From assembly GCF_021390335.1 (NCBI RefSeq), contig NZ_JAJUXK010000009.1, positions 62,001-126,000 of the forward strand: 64,000 bases of DNA. The letters are read 5' to 3'. The notes under the pieces were generated by a model. The model made no database searches. It saw only the letters and a program-made list of their open reading frames with translations, and was not told the DNA's origin. Made by a program: the position numbers and the translations under genes. Each line of letters opens with the position of its first letter. Position 1 is the first letter of the stretch. This DNA is from Dyadobacter sp. CY343 (GTDB taxonomy: Bacteria; Bacteroidota; Bacteroidia; Cytophagales; Spirosomataceae). Shown piece by piece: positions 54,401 to 63,133 of this stretch.

Positions 54401-55402
54401 TCACGATCCGGCTGTATCTTTTGCCATATTTTTCTCAGCCAGCCGCCGCTTTACGATATCCGCCGGATACTTCAATGCCAGTTCTCTGATTTCATAGGTA
54501 AACTCCTTGAATGTTTCCTCCCACACTTCCGCTTCGCCCGGTTCGTAGTCATAGAAGCCGTGAGAGTTCAGTACACCTTTTCCACCTTCACGCACCACTT
54601 TATCGATCAGCTCAGGAACTTCGGTACTATTGTTCAAGGTCGGTAAAAGGTTTTTCATCACGGTATGATAGGCTGGAACGCCTGTCAAATCCATCCATCT
54701 GAAAACGCCAACCAGCGTCATAAAATATCCCGCATTATTGCGGCAGGAACGGTCCACATCTTCGATCGTCGCGTAACCGTTTTCCACCAAATTAATTGCC
54801 TCGCGGTACATCGCATACATCAGGCGATTTGTGATAAAACCGGCAATATCTTTTCTAACCAAAATAGGCTCCTTGCCCCATTGATGCGAGAGTTCATACA
54901 GGTATTCGCCGTACTTAATATCCGACTGCTCGCCGCAGATGATTTCCAGAAACCGCGTTGTATGTGCAGGTTCCGACCAATGCAGGCCGAGAAAACGTTC
55001 AGGATATTGAGTTAATTTTTGCAGCTGGCTGATCGGAATAGCCGAAGTATTGCTTGATAAAATCGCATCCGGCTTGATCACAGCCTCAATTTTTTTGTAA
55101 ACAGACGCTTTAATATCTATATTTTCAATCGTGCATTCATTAACAAGCTTACAAGGATACAGCACATCGTAATCTTCGGTAAGGATCAGCCGGCGCAGGT
55201 AATATTCAGGTTCATTATCGATCAGCCCGTTTTCCCACGATTTCTGTAAATGCTCCCGGATCCGCCTTTCCGCGTGTTCCATATCGGCACTGAGTGGCGC
55301 AATAGCGGCAACCTGATGCCCCGCAATAAGCAGGCAGGTAACAATGCTGCAGCCCATCAGGCCCAATCCGACGATGCCGACGGGTATCTCATTTGTATTC
55401 AT
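54401..55402 (-). CDS. 3-hydroxyacyl-CoA dehydrogenase family protein
   Basis: A 333-residue NAD-dependent dehydrogenase, probably in beta-oxidation or a related acyl-CoA pathway. The Rossmann motif is VGIVGLGLMGCSIVTCLL. Asp/Glu of the cofactor site, SSNTSAIPISQL and the catalytic His in RFLGLHWSEPAHT follow, the latter in place of the commoner GLHFFNP. The C-terminal helical domain starts around KDIAGFITNRLMYAMYREAI and contains GVFRWMDLTG. It lies upstream of cydA on the same strand. No thiolase or hydratase gene is nearby. Confidence 0.85.
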   Translation of the reverse strand: MNTNEIPVGIVGLGLMGCSIVTCLLIAGHQVAAIAPLSADMEHAERRIREHLQKSWENGLIDNEPEYYLRRLILTEDYDVLYPCKLVNECTIENIDIKASVYKKIEAVIKPDAILSSNTSAIPISQLQKLTQYPERFLGLHWSEPAHTTRFLEIICGEQSDIKYGEYLYELSHQWGKEPILVRKDIAGFITNRLMYAMYREAINLVENGYATIEDVDRSCRNNAGYFMTLVGVFRWMDLTGVPAYHTVMKNLLPTLNNSTEVPELIDKVVREGGKGVLNSHGFYDYEPGEAEVWEETFKEFTYEIRELALKYPADIVKRRLAEKNMAKDTAGS

Positions 55403-55461
55403 AAAACGAATGCAATTTTAGTATTACCAAAACGATTTTCTCACCGCTATTTACGAAAAAA

Positions 55462-55486
55462 GCCCCGGAATCATTGATCCCGGGGC
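55462..55486 (-). terminator. Intrinsic terminator after csbD-like gene
   Basis: On the minus strand GCCCCGG and CCGGGGC form a perfect 7-bp stem around GATCAATGATT and are followed by TTTTTT. It lies about 20 bases after the CsbD-family stop. Confidence 0.85.
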
Positions 55487-55507
55487 CCTTTTAAAAACCT
55501 GCTAAAA

Positions 55508-55705
55508 CTATCTTGACCAGCTTGCTACTTCCGATTCTACTTCCTCCCTGGTCTTACCTAGCTTTTTCTGAAGTTTTCCAAGAAGTTCATCTTCTTTTCC
55601 ATCTTCATATAGCAGATCATCGTCAGTCAAATCAGCATATTGTTGCTTGAATTTACCTTTCAATTCGTTCCAGTTTCCTTTTACTTGTTGTGTGAAAGCA
55701 CTCAT
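55508..55705 (-). CDS. CsbD-family stress protein
   Basis: A 65-residue acidic protein with the CsbD pattern VKGNWNELKGKFKQQYADLT and a central DDLLYEDGKEDELLGKLQKKLGK, amphipathic helices typical of the family. Family members accumulate under general stress. The molecular role is unknown. It is monocistronic, with a terminator directly behind it. Confidence 0.9.
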   Translation of the reverse strand: MSAFTQQVKGNWNELKGKFKQQYADLTDDDLLYEDGKEDELLGKLQKKLGKTREEVESEVASWSR

Positions 55706-55860
55706 GATTTTGTTTATTTAGTTTGCAAATTCATTTCACAAAACCAGTTCAACAACTGTACCAAATGTCCTGAGAGCCTTGAAAGGCACTTTAAATATTA
55801 GTTTTGAGTAATAAATTCCCGTATCTGTCCAAGTTTTTGCGAAAAGCTGGCGCTGGCATG

Positions 55861-57129
55861 TCAGGAGTTAATCAATTTGTCGAGACGCACAATTCCCTGT
55901 ACCATCGACCGCACTGAATGGTAATTAACTTTCCAGGAGTGGCTCATGTGTTTCCAGATCGGCTCGCCCTGGCGGGTAAGCAGCGGCAGCCATTCTCCGA
56001 CTTCTGAGTGGATCATGTGATCGAAAACGAAACGATGCGTCGCGTCGTAGGCTTTCAGGTATTTTTCATCACCATAAACCCGGTACGCGTCGAGCATTCC
56101 GATGATGACTTCTGCCTGCTGCCAGAACTCCTTTTCGCGATCATACACTTCTCCCGCATGCGATCCTTCCACATAGACGCCGCCAAATTCCCAGTCAATG
56201 CCGTGCTCGACCGCGTGGTCGTAGGAGGCGAGGAGTTGCTCCTGGTATGCATCGTAAGGAATGCCCGCAATATCAAGCGCGTGCATCAGCAGCCAGGCGA
56301 ATTCCACATTGTGGCCGTAGCTGGTATTATCTTCTGCCGCGCTTTTCATTCCATCTTCACTAAACCGGTCCCAACCCCAAATAATGTCAAATTTAATCTG
56401 CGGCGCTACCGACCAGTCAGCCCAGAACTGCGGGATACCCGTTTTGTAAACCGGGTGCATGATCTTTTTGATCAGTAACTGGATGATTTCTAGCAGCTTG
56501 CGTTTGTGTACCTGCTGCTGGCTTGCTTCATATAACGTTGTAAATGCTTCCATTAAATGCATGTGCGCATCGAGCGTCTTGCGGTCGCCGCCGGCAGGAC
56601 CAGCGCCTTTCAGCTCCCAGTTACGGTGGAACATTTCGAAATAACCTCCGTAATAAGTATCCGCACCGTATTTTTGAAGCAGATCAAAAACCTTCTCCGC
56701 ATATTCCAGCCCGCGCGGATCGCCGGTCGCCAGCGTATATTCGGCCAGACTATACATTGCGAAACTGTGGCCGTAAATGATCTTTTCGTCGATTTTTACA
56801 TTGCCTTTGCGGTCCATCAGCCAATAAAAGCCGCCATGTTCTTTATCCCACATTTTGTCAATCAGAAAGTCAACTCCGTGCCGGGCGATTTCGACATATC
56901 TGCCTTCGCCGTAACCGGCTCGATGCGCTGACGAAAAAGTGAAAACAGTCCTGGTTTGCGCAATCAGCGATTTCTCATCTTCGCCCGAATCATTTCCTGC
57001 ATTGTCGAAATGCGTAATAAAACCGCCGTTTTCTTTATCTACACATCGATTTTCCCAAAATGGTAACAACTCATTTGTCAGGTGATTGTGAATCTCGGCG
57101 CGATAGCTTTTTAATTGTTCAATATTCAT
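55861..57129 (-). CDS. AGE-family epimerase/isomerase (cellobiose 2-epimerase-like)
   Basis: A 422-residue (alpha/alpha)6-barrel protein. It begins with ENGGFITHFD-type sequence (CVDKENGGFITHFDN) and RTVFTFSSAHRAGYG, as in cellobiose 2-epimerases and N-acylglucosamine 2-epimerases. Candidate catalytic or binding histidines are in DAHMHLMEAFTTLYEA, TSYGHNVEFAWLLMHA and SHSWKVNYHSVRSM. The reaction would be epimerisation or isomerisation of a sugar, such as cellobiose or mannobiose. No signal peptide is seen. Its neighbours do not show a mannan-use operon, so the substrate is open. Confidence 0.85.
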   Translation of the reverse strand: MNIEQLKSYRAEIHNHLTNELLPFWENRCVDKENGGFITHFDNAGNDSGEDEKSLIAQTRTVFTFSSAHRAGYGEGRYVEIARHGVDFLIDKMWDKEHGGFYWLMDRKGNVKIDEKIIYGHSFAMYSLAEYTLATGDPRGLEYAEKVFDLLQKYGADTYYGGYFEMFHRNWELKGAGPAGGDRKTLDAHMHLMEAFTTLYEASQQQVHKRKLLEIIQLLIKKIMHPVYKTGIPQFWADWSVAPQIKFDIIWGWDRFSEDGMKSAAEDNTSYGHNVEFAWLLMHALDIAGIPYDAYQEQLLASYDHAVEHGIDWEFGGVYVEGSHAGEVYDREKEFWQQAEVIIGMLDAYRVYGDEKYLKAYDATHRFVFDHMIHSEVGEWLPLLTRQGEPIWKHMSHSWKVNYHSVRSMVQGIVRLDKLINS

Positions 57130-57330
57130 CGGGTATAAAAAGGTAAGTTTTTGATTTAACTCTGGTTTTGGTCAAATGGGCTATCTGCTGGAAAATTTTG
57201 CATTATTGTAGTCTGTTTTGGCAGATAACGCTATTTCCGTAATTAAGTCGGGCCAATAAAATACCTACTGAACTACGCGGAAGCGGAGGTAAGATGTAAA
57301 TTCGCAGAACATTCCGTTAATCTTCATCCT

Positions 57331-59049
57331 ATGAGCAATCCTGAAATTGTTGAGATCCTAGAACTTACCGCCAAATTACTCGAACTGCACAATGCAGACC
57401 CTTTCAAGATCAAAGGGTATTCGGTAGCGGCCTTTTATCTCGATAAATACAAGGAAGGGGAGCTCCAAAACATGACTGAGCAGGAACTCACGAAATTGCA
57501 GGGAGTGGGGAAGAGTACGGCTACCAAAATAGCCCAGATCGCGCAGACGGGCACTTTTCCCGAATTGGAGGAGCTGATCAGCAACACGCCCCTTGGGGTG
57601 ATGGAGATGTTCAATATCAAAGGAATAGGTCCGAAAAAGATCGCGGTACTCTGGCGGGAGCTGGGGATTGACAACCTGCACGAGCTAGAACTTGCCTGTC
57701 TAAACGGCGCGGTTTCCAAGCTGAAAGGCTTTGGGAACAGTATCCAGCAGAAAATCCTCGATTCGCTCGCATTTTTGAAAGACCAGGCGGGTAAGCTGAG
57801 AATGGACAAAGCGGAGTCAGTTGCGAATGCTATTATTGAAGAACTTAGAAAGACTTTTGAAATGGTGGAAGCGGCCGGAGATATCCGTCGTAAATCCGAA
57901 ATAGTAGATACAATCCGCATTCTGGCGGTCACCGAATCGCCGGCTCTGTTACAAAATACGATCGGTGAAATCGACTGGCTGGTGCAAAATGAAAAGCAAT
58001 CTTCTCCATTCGTTTGGCGGGGAAATGTACAGGATGTGGCTGTTGCGATCGAGATCGTGGCTGTGAAACCGGAGCGGGCTGTGAATGAATTGTTCCTCGA
58101 AACAGCTGACGCTGAACATCTTGGATTCCAGAATTCGTCAGGTACCAGTATCTGGCGGCAGGCGTATTATGAAACGGCAGATACAGAAGCAGCTATTTAC
58201 GAAAAAGCAGGCTTCCCATATATTGTTCCTGAAATGCGCGAGGGGTCGCAAGAGTTTATCTGGGCCGAAAAACACAAGTCCGAAGAGCTGGTTACCTGGG
58301 ATGATCTGAAAGGAATTTTACACAACCACAGTACCTATTCCGACGGGCAGCATACTTTGGAACAAATGGCCGTGCATTGCCGGGACCTGGGTTTTGAATA
58401 CCTCGGAATCGCAGATCACTCGCAAACAGCCGTGTACGCACAAGGGCTTCCGATCGCAGATGTGATCCGGCAGCATCAGGAAATAGAAAAGCTGAACGCG
58501 CGTTTTGCAACCGAAAATCCTGCCAAACCTTTCAAGATTTTAAAAGGGATCGAATCCGATATTCTCGGCGACGGTTCACTTGACTACCCAACTGAAATAC
58601 TGGCTTCCTTCGATTACATCGTCGCTTCCGTGCACAGCAACCTGACTATGTCACAGGAAAAAGCGACCGCGCGGCTGTTGAAGGCGATCGAAAATCCGTA
58701 CACGACCATTCTCGGGCACCCGACCGGACGGTTACTACTTTCCCGTGAAGGTTATCCTATTGATCATAAGGTCATTATAGATGCGTGTGCAGCGAATCAG
58801 GTGGTCGTAGAAATCAATGCGTCGCCCTGGCGGCTTGATCTGGACTGGCGCTGGATTTCCTATTGCATGGAAAAGGGAGTTCTGCTGAGTATTAACCCAG
58901 ACGCTCACGCGATGGAAGGTTACCTGGATATGCATTACGGCGTAGCAAATGCGAGAAAAGGCGGCCTGACAAAGGAGATGACATTTAATACATTCGATCT
59001 CGAAAAAATAGAAGGTTACCTGCGTGACCGTCGTGCGGCGAAACTGTAA
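57331..59049 (+). CDS. PolX-type protein, polymerase site apparently lost, PHP domain intact
   Basis: A 572-residue protein with the architecture of bacterial PolX. Residues 1-150 have the helix-hairpin-helix domains (LTKLQGVGKSTATKIAQIAQ, MFNIKGIGPKKIAVLWRELG). The pol-beta palm follows with AAGDIRRKSEIVDTIRIL: where the family has GDLD or GDID after the Glu-Thr-Val, this protein has DTIR (Thr194, Arg196), so two metal-binding Asp are missing. The third position, IEIVAV, also has Glu instead of Asp. The C-terminal PHP domain (from about 331) keeps its metal ligands: HNHSTYSDG, IADHSQ, GIESDI, ASVHSN, LGHPTG and NPDAH. It may work as a 3'-5' exonuclease or AP-site nuclease in repair rather than as a polymerase. 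Confidence 0.85.
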   Translation: MSNPEIVEILELTAKLLELHNADPFKIKGYSVAAFYLDKYKEGELQNMTEQELTKLQGVGKSTATKIAQIAQTGTFPELEELISNTPLGVMEMFNIKGIGPKKIAVLWRELGIDNLHELELACLNGAVSKLKGFGNSIQQKILDSLAFLKDQAGKLRMDKAESVANAIIEELRKTFEMVEAAGDIRRKSEIVDTIRILAVTESPALLQNTIGEIDWLVQNEKQSSPFVWRGNVQDVAVAIEIVAVKPERAVNELFLETADAEHLGFQNSSGTSIWRQAYYETADTEAAIYEKAGFPYIVPEMREGSQEFIWAEKHKSEELVTWDDLKGILHNHSTYSDGQHTLEQMAVHCRDLGFEYLGIADHSQTAVYAQGLPIADVIRQHQEIEKLNARFATENPAKPFKILKGIESDILGDGSLDYPTEILASFDYIVASVHSNLTMSQEKATARLLKAIENPYTTILGHPTGRLLLSREGYPIDHKVIIDACAANQVVVEINASPWRLDLDWRWISYCMEKGVLLSINPDAHAMEGYLDMHYGVANARKGGLTKEMTFNTFDLEKIEGYLRDRRAAKL

Positions 59050-59059
59050 GGTTCTGTAA

Positions 59060-59992
59060 TCAAAGCATTCTCAATTCTGCTCGTTCTTCAAAAATTTCAG
59101 TTGGTAAATTGGCGGTAATGCCGCCTTTGAGCGCGTCGATGAGGCGCGTTTTCATTTGTTCGCGGTTTACGATCAGGCAAACTTCGCGGGCGGGTTCTGG
59201 AAATTTAAAACTGCGAATATGCTTTTTACGATCGTCAGACAGCTCCATTACGGCCATTTCAGGTAGAATCGTAATACCTCCATTCCGCTCCACCATCCGG
59301 ATCAACGTTTCCATACTGCCCGACCGGTAGCTGAAACTGCTGCCGAACTGGCTGTTCCGGCTCAGTTCGCAAAGTTTCTGGATTTGGGTCCGGAAGCAAT
59401 GCCCTTCTTCGAGCAGCCACAATTCGTTTGGTTCAATGTCGGTGGGCAGGATATATTGTTTCGAATAAATTTCCGCATTTTCTGACACGTAGGCGAAAAA
59501 CCGCTCTTTATACAAAGGTATCTCCTGCAAGCTGCTCTCTTCGGAAAGCGAAGCGATGATCCCAACGTCCAGATTTCCTATTTTTAGCTCAGAAATGATT
59601 TTTTCTGTAATCATTTCAGAAACGTGCAGCTTGATATCCGGATATTCGGAGATAAATGGATTCACGAAATGCGGCAGCAAATAGGGTGCAATGGTTGGAA
59701 TAATTCCCACGCGGAGCTCGCCGGAAAGATCGCCGTTGAAATGCTTCGCGATCTCATTCATTCTGGAAGTTTCTTTTAGTATCGCCTTAGCCTGGTCAAT
59801 AATCTTCCGGCCAATGCTGGTCGGTACGATCGGTTGCTTGGTCCGGTCGAAGATCTTGACTGAAAGTTCTTCTTCCAGCTTCCTGATCATCATAGAAAGA
59901 GTAGGCTGCGTGACATTACAATGCTCCGCAGCCTGCACAAAATGCCTGTAATTGTCAACGGCGACGATATATTCCAGTTGTTGGATATTCAT
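59060..59992 (-). CDS. oxyR: OxyR, LysR-family peroxide sensor
   Basis: A 310-residue LysR regulator. The N-terminal winged helix (about 1-60, LEYIVAVDNYRHFVQAAEHC and TQPTLSMMIRKLEEEL) binds DNA. The regulatory domain carries Cys199 and Cys208 in EEGHCFRTQIQKLCEL, exactly the redox pair numbering and 9-residue spacing of E. coli OxyR. Oxidation by H2O2 should form a disulfide and activate catalase, ahpC and similar genes; none of these lies adjacent here. The protein ends convergent with polX. Confidence 0.93.
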   Translation of the reverse strand: MNIQQLEYIVAVDNYRHFVQAAEHCNVTQPTLSMMIRKLEEELSVKIFDRTKQPIVPTSIGRKIIDQAKAILKETSRMNEIAKHFNGDLSGELRVGIIPTIAPYLLPHFVNPFISEYPDIKLHVSEMITEKIISELKIGNLDVGIIASLSEESSLQEIPLYKERFFAYVSENAEIYSKQYILPTDIEPNELWLLEEGHCFRTQIQKLCELSRNSQFGSSFSYRSGSMETLIRMVERNGGITILPEMAVMELSDDRKKHIRSFKFPEPAREVCLIVNREQMKTRLIDALKGGITANLPTEIFEERAELRML

Positions 59993-60162
59993 ATTTTGAG
60001 CACTGCTGTTTGGTTATTTTTATCCGCTCAGCAAGAAAGGAGAGGACAGTCGGCTATAGTATTATAGGTGACACTGATATAAATTAAACACACTATTATT
60101 TCTATCAATAGACTTTTTGCTATTTTTTTGAAAGACCACTTCCACAGGGGCGGATGTCTCAA

Positions 60163-60999
60163 TCAATTTGAGCCTGATTTTAAGACTTTTGTGATTTCCA
60201 TTCGAAAGAGAGATTTCATTTGGGCTATTGCTACCGCATTCAAATGCTTGATCCGCTCTGAGGACGACAGACCTTGGCGGATCAGCATCGCATTAATGCT
60301 TTCCAGGTTAGACAGAATAACCAGCTGCACTATGGTAGAGGAATCCCGCAAGCTCTCATTTCTGTCGGGATTTTGTTTTTTCCATTCCTTTGATGTTATA
60401 CCATATAATGCGACATTAATCAGCTCCGCCTCATTGGCATATATCATGGCAGATTGCTTTTTGTCTATGATTTTAGGCAACAGAATATCCTGGATAGCAT
60501 CTGTGTGAATACCATAGTTAATTTTGGCCAGTGCTCGATGCAGTTGCCAGTCTAGCGAAAGCCTCTCATTCTCGTCCTCTTTTAATCTTTGAAATTCTTT
60601 AATCAGATACAATTTGAAAGATGGTGAAATCCAGGACGCGAATTCGAATGCAATATCCTTGTGAGCAAAAGTACCCCCTCCGTACCTGCCAGGTTTGGAT
60701 ATGATCGAAATCGCACCAGTTTTCTCGATCAGCTGTTTGGACGATAGGATAAAACCATTGCTCCCTGCCTGATTTTTAATGTTACTGAATTCCGTAACAT
60801 TAAAATCCGGATTGTGCATCTGTTCCCAGAGACCAATAAATTCAACGGTAAATTTTGTGCTGAGCCAGTGTGAAATTATTAGGCCTGTGCCAAGGTCACT
60901 TTTTTGTCTTGCGATATCGGTGAGTGAAATGTATTCCTCCTTAGCTTTATTCATTACGGATATATCATACCCGTTAACCGTGATTGATGTTTGGTTCAT
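60163..60999 (-). CDS. KilA-N domain protein
   Basis: A 278-residue protein with an N-terminal KilA-N DNA-binding domain (about 8-130: YISLTDIARQKSDLG, IISHWLSTKFTVEFIGLWEQ, GRYGGGTFAHKDIAFEFASW, ISPSFKLYLIKEFQRLKED). The C-terminal half (about 135-278) is helical, with DAIQDILLPKIIDKKQSAMI, and shows no known motif; it may mediate dimerisation. KilA-N proteins are typical of phages, plasmids and genomic islands. It has no phage neighbours and seems to stand alone between oxyR and the small repeat protein gene. Confidence 0.85.
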   Translation of the reverse strand: MNQTSITVNGYDISVMNKAKEEYISLTDIARQKSDLGTGLIISHWLSTKFTVEFIGLWEQMHNPDFNVTEFSNIKNQAGSNGFILSSKQLIEKTGAISIISKPGRYGGGTFAHKDIAFEFASWISPSFKLYLIKEFQRLKEDENERLSLDWQLHRALAKINYGIHTDAIQDILLPKIIDKKQSAMIYANEAELINVALYGITSKEWKKQNPDRNESLRDSSTIVQLVILSNLESINAMLIRQGLSSSERIKHLNAVAIAQMKSLFRMEITKVLKSGSN

Positions 61000-61112
61000 A
61001 TTGAATGACAGTTATAGTATGATACTAAGACTGCCACAATTCAATTTGGTCACTTTTCTGGTAGCAAATAATTTGTCTTTTTTTATTTACATCAATCACT
61101 GGCCCAGTTCTT

Positions 61113-61120
61113 TACCTTTG
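61113..61120 (+). promoter_or_regulatory. Candidate -7 box for the DGTPDKR-repeat gene
   Basis: TACCTTTG matches TAnnTTTG and lies 51 bases before the ATG at 61172. No clear TTG occurs at the expected -33 distance, so support is partial. Confidence 0.4.
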
Positions 61121-61171
61121 AAACTGAATGTGTTATTCAAACTTACTATCGCTCACTTTTAAATTGTAACT

Positions 61172-61447
61172 ATGAAAAATCTGAAAGCATTGGTTATGCT
61201 GGCATTTTTGGCAGTGACAGCACCGGTAATCGCGCAAACTACGCAGGACAAAGCCCAGACAGAGCTTAAAACCAAGAAAGACGGGACGCCGGACAAACGC
61301 TACGCGGAGAATAAAAAGCTGAAAAAGGACGGTACGCCGGACAAACGCTACAATGAAAACAAGAATCTGAAAAAAGACGGTACCCCCGACAAACGCTTCA
61401 AAACCAGCAAGTCGGCTGATTCCTTGAAGGCTGGCAAGAAGAATTAG
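61172..61447 (+). CDS. Small exported DGTPDKR-repeat protein
   Basis: A 91-residue secreted protein. A signal peptide (MKNLKALVMLAFLAVTAPVIAQ) is followed by a very charged mature part of about 70 residues with three tandem copies of KKDGTPDKRYAENK-type units about 15-16 residues apart (the third ends in KRFKTSK). The repeats carry no cysteines and few hydrophobic residues, so the chain may be disordered or ion-binding. Similar KDGTPDxR repeats occur, as far as I recall, in other small proteins of this phylum with unknown function. It has its own terminator at 61481-61534. Confidence 0.75.
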   Translation: MKNLKALVMLAFLAVTAPVIAQTTQDKAQTELKTKKDGTPDKRYAENKKLKKDGTPDKRYNENKNLKKDGTPDKRFKTSKSADSLKAGKKN

Positions 61448-61480
61448 GTAGCAGTAAATATTCGTTAGAAAAATTAGGGT

Positions 61481-61534
61481 AAGCGCCCGACTGGTTGTCA
61501 TTCCAATGAGCAACCAAGTCGGGCGCTTTTTATT
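61481..61534 (+). terminator. Strong intrinsic terminator
   Basis: Arms AAGCGCCCGACTGGTTG and CAACCAAGTCGGGCGCTT pair nearly fully, with a single bulged A, and are followed by TTTTTATTT. It separates the small repeat protein gene from the sigma factor operon. Confidence 0.9.
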
Positions 61535-61552
61535 TAAAATCTGACGAGTGCA

Positions 61553-62122
61553 ATGAATGTAGCCATAGCAGATCATGTAACACATTTGAGCAGGGACAGA
61601 GAGTGGGAGTTTGAGCAAATCTTTAAAAAACACTTCAAAGGACTGCACGCTTATGCCCGCACGATCCTGCGGGACGATTTTATGGCGGAGGAAATGGTTC
61701 AGAACGTTTTTTGCCGGTTATGGGAAAAAGCAGATCATTTTGAGATCCGCGAGTCGATCAGCGGCTATTTGTACCGCTCGGTTTACCACGAAAGTCTGAA
61801 CTATATCAAACACCTGAAAGTGCGCGATGCATACCAATCCTACGCGGTGCATCAAATGGAACACCCCAGCAACGCCGGGCACGGGATCGAGCTGTCGGAA
61901 CTGGAAACCAGGCTGGATATTGCATTGAAAGAACTACCCGAAAAGTGCAGGACGATATTCCAGATGAGCAGGTTTGAAGAGCTCAAATACCAGGAAATCG
62001 CCGACCGGCTCGACTTACCCGTGAAGACCGTCGAGAATCAAATGGGCAAGGCGCTGCGCCTTCTAAGACTTAAACTGGTCGATTTTTTACCGGCCTCATT
62101 CCTATTATTTTTCCTCAGTTAA
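61553..62122 (+). CDS. ECF RNA polymerase sigma factor
   Basis: A 189-residue sigma-70 family ECF factor of the Bacteroidota FecI-like type. Region 2 includes FEQIFKKHFKGLHAYARTIL and MAEEMVQNVFCRLWEKAD, with the core-binding and -10 recognition helices. Region 4 includes LKELPEKCRTIFQMSRFEEL and IADRLDLPVKTVENQMGKAL for -35 recognition. The C-terminal tail is hydrophobic (LPASFLLFFLS). The FecR anti-sigma gene follows after 6 bases, and a STN-domain outer-membrane-type gene follows that. Confidence 0.93.
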   Translation: MNVAIADHVTHLSRDREWEFEQIFKKHFKGLHAYARTILRDDFMAEEMVQNVFCRLWEKADHFEIRESISGYLYRSVYHESLNYIKHLKVRDAYQSYAVHQMEHPSNAGHGIELSELETRLDIALKELPEKCRTIFQMSRFEELKYQEIADRLDLPVKTVENQMGKALRLLRLKLVDFLPASFLLFFLS

Positions 62123-62128
62123 TCAGTC

Positions 62129-63118
62129 ATGAAACAAGAATTAGACCGCCCGATAGATGATCTGCTCGTCAAATCGCTGCTCGATGAAGCTACGGTGGCA
62201 GAACAAATGGAAATTAATCAGTGGTTATCCGACAGCGACGATAACCTGCGCTACTTCGAACATTTTGAGTTGATCTGGCAGCAGAGCAAAGAGTTGGAAA
62301 TCAGGAGTATAGTAGATGAAAATGCGGCCTGGAAGCGATTCAAAGACAGGGTTAACTTTCCTCAGGAAAAGGAGAATCTAGTATCGATGTACCAGAAGCC
62401 CGTTTTTAATCAGTTCAGAGTTGCGGCGACCATTTTGCTGGCGGTTTGCACAGGCTGGCTGGCTTATCTTTTAGTGGGTAACCAGCTTGGAAATGAGCAG
62501 ATTACAATCAGTTCCGGCGAGCAGACCTTGACGGATACGCTGCCTGACGGTTCGGTTGTAGTCTTAAACCGAAGGTCGACAATATCCTATCCTGAGCATT
62601 TTACCGGAGCAAAACGAAGTGTGGCACTGACCGGGGAAGCATTTTTTGATGTAACACCCGACAAAGCAAAGCCATTTATTATCTCTGTAAATGACGTAAC
62701 TGTGAGAGTGGTAGGTACTTCGTTTAATGTTAAAAATAGCATTGAGAAAACGGAAGTGGTAGTGGAAACCGGCCTGGTGGAAGTTGCCCGGGATACACAA
62801 ATGATCAAAGTGAAACCCAAAGAAAAAGCGACGGCTTCTCGTGTTGCGGGCGGTTTGACGAAGCAGAAGTCACAGGATGAATTTTACAAGTATTACCGAA
62901 CCAACCGGCTTATTTGCGAAGATACCCCGCTGTGGCGGCTCGTTGAAATTCTGAATGAAGCTTATGAAGCGGAAATTGTGATTGAAAACGAACGGATCAG
63001 AAACCTGCCTATCAATACCACTTTTGAACAAAAATCCCTGGAAAATATCATTGCAGTGATCAGTGAGACTTTTTCAATAACCGCAGAGCAAGACGGAAAG
63101 CGGATCATTTTGAAATAG
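62129..63118 (+). CDS. FecR-family anti-sigma factor
   Basis: A 329-residue transmembrane regulator of the upstream sigma factor. A cytoplasmic N-terminal anti-sigma region (about 1-85, LLDEATVAEQMEINQWLSDS) precedes one membrane helix (about 93-112, VAATILLAVCTGWLAYLLVG). The periplasmic FecR domain includes SGEQTLTDTLPDGSVVVLNR, FTGAKRSVALTGEAFFDVTP and VRVVGTSFNV. A C-terminal DUF4974-like domain (about 255-329) has INTTFEQKSLENIIAVISET, related to secretin/STN folds. The signal should come through a partner with an STN domain, and the gene directly downstream encodes one. Confidence 0.92.
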   Translation: MKQELDRPIDDLLVKSLLDEATVAEQMEINQWLSDSDDNLRYFEHFELIWQQSKELEIRSIVDENAAWKRFKDRVNFPQEKENLVSMYQKPVFNQFRVAATILLAVCTGWLAYLLVGNQLGNEQITISSGEQTLTDTLPDGSVVVLNRRSTISYPEHFTGAKRSVALTGEAFFDVTPDKAKPFIISVNDVTVRVVGTSFNVKNSIEKTEVVVETGLVEVARDTQMIKVKPKEKATASRVAGGLTKQKSQDEFYKYYRTNRLICEDTPLWRLVEILNEAYEAEIVIENERIRNLPINTTFEQKSLENIIAVISETFSITAEQDGKRIILK

Positions 63119-63133
63119 ACCTTATCTTTCGGA

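Noticed and set aside
60050..60115. OxyR-type operator suggested by ATAG and CTAT elements upstream of oxyR
   Set aside because: The 7-base spacing of the ATAG-N7-CTAT pattern is not met, and the AT-rich sequence makes such tetramers common.
61133..61648. 171-codon minus-strand frame over the DGTPDKR gene and sigma factor start
   Set aside because: It is the reverse reading of the tandem repeats; the plus-strand product has a signal peptide and sensible repeats.
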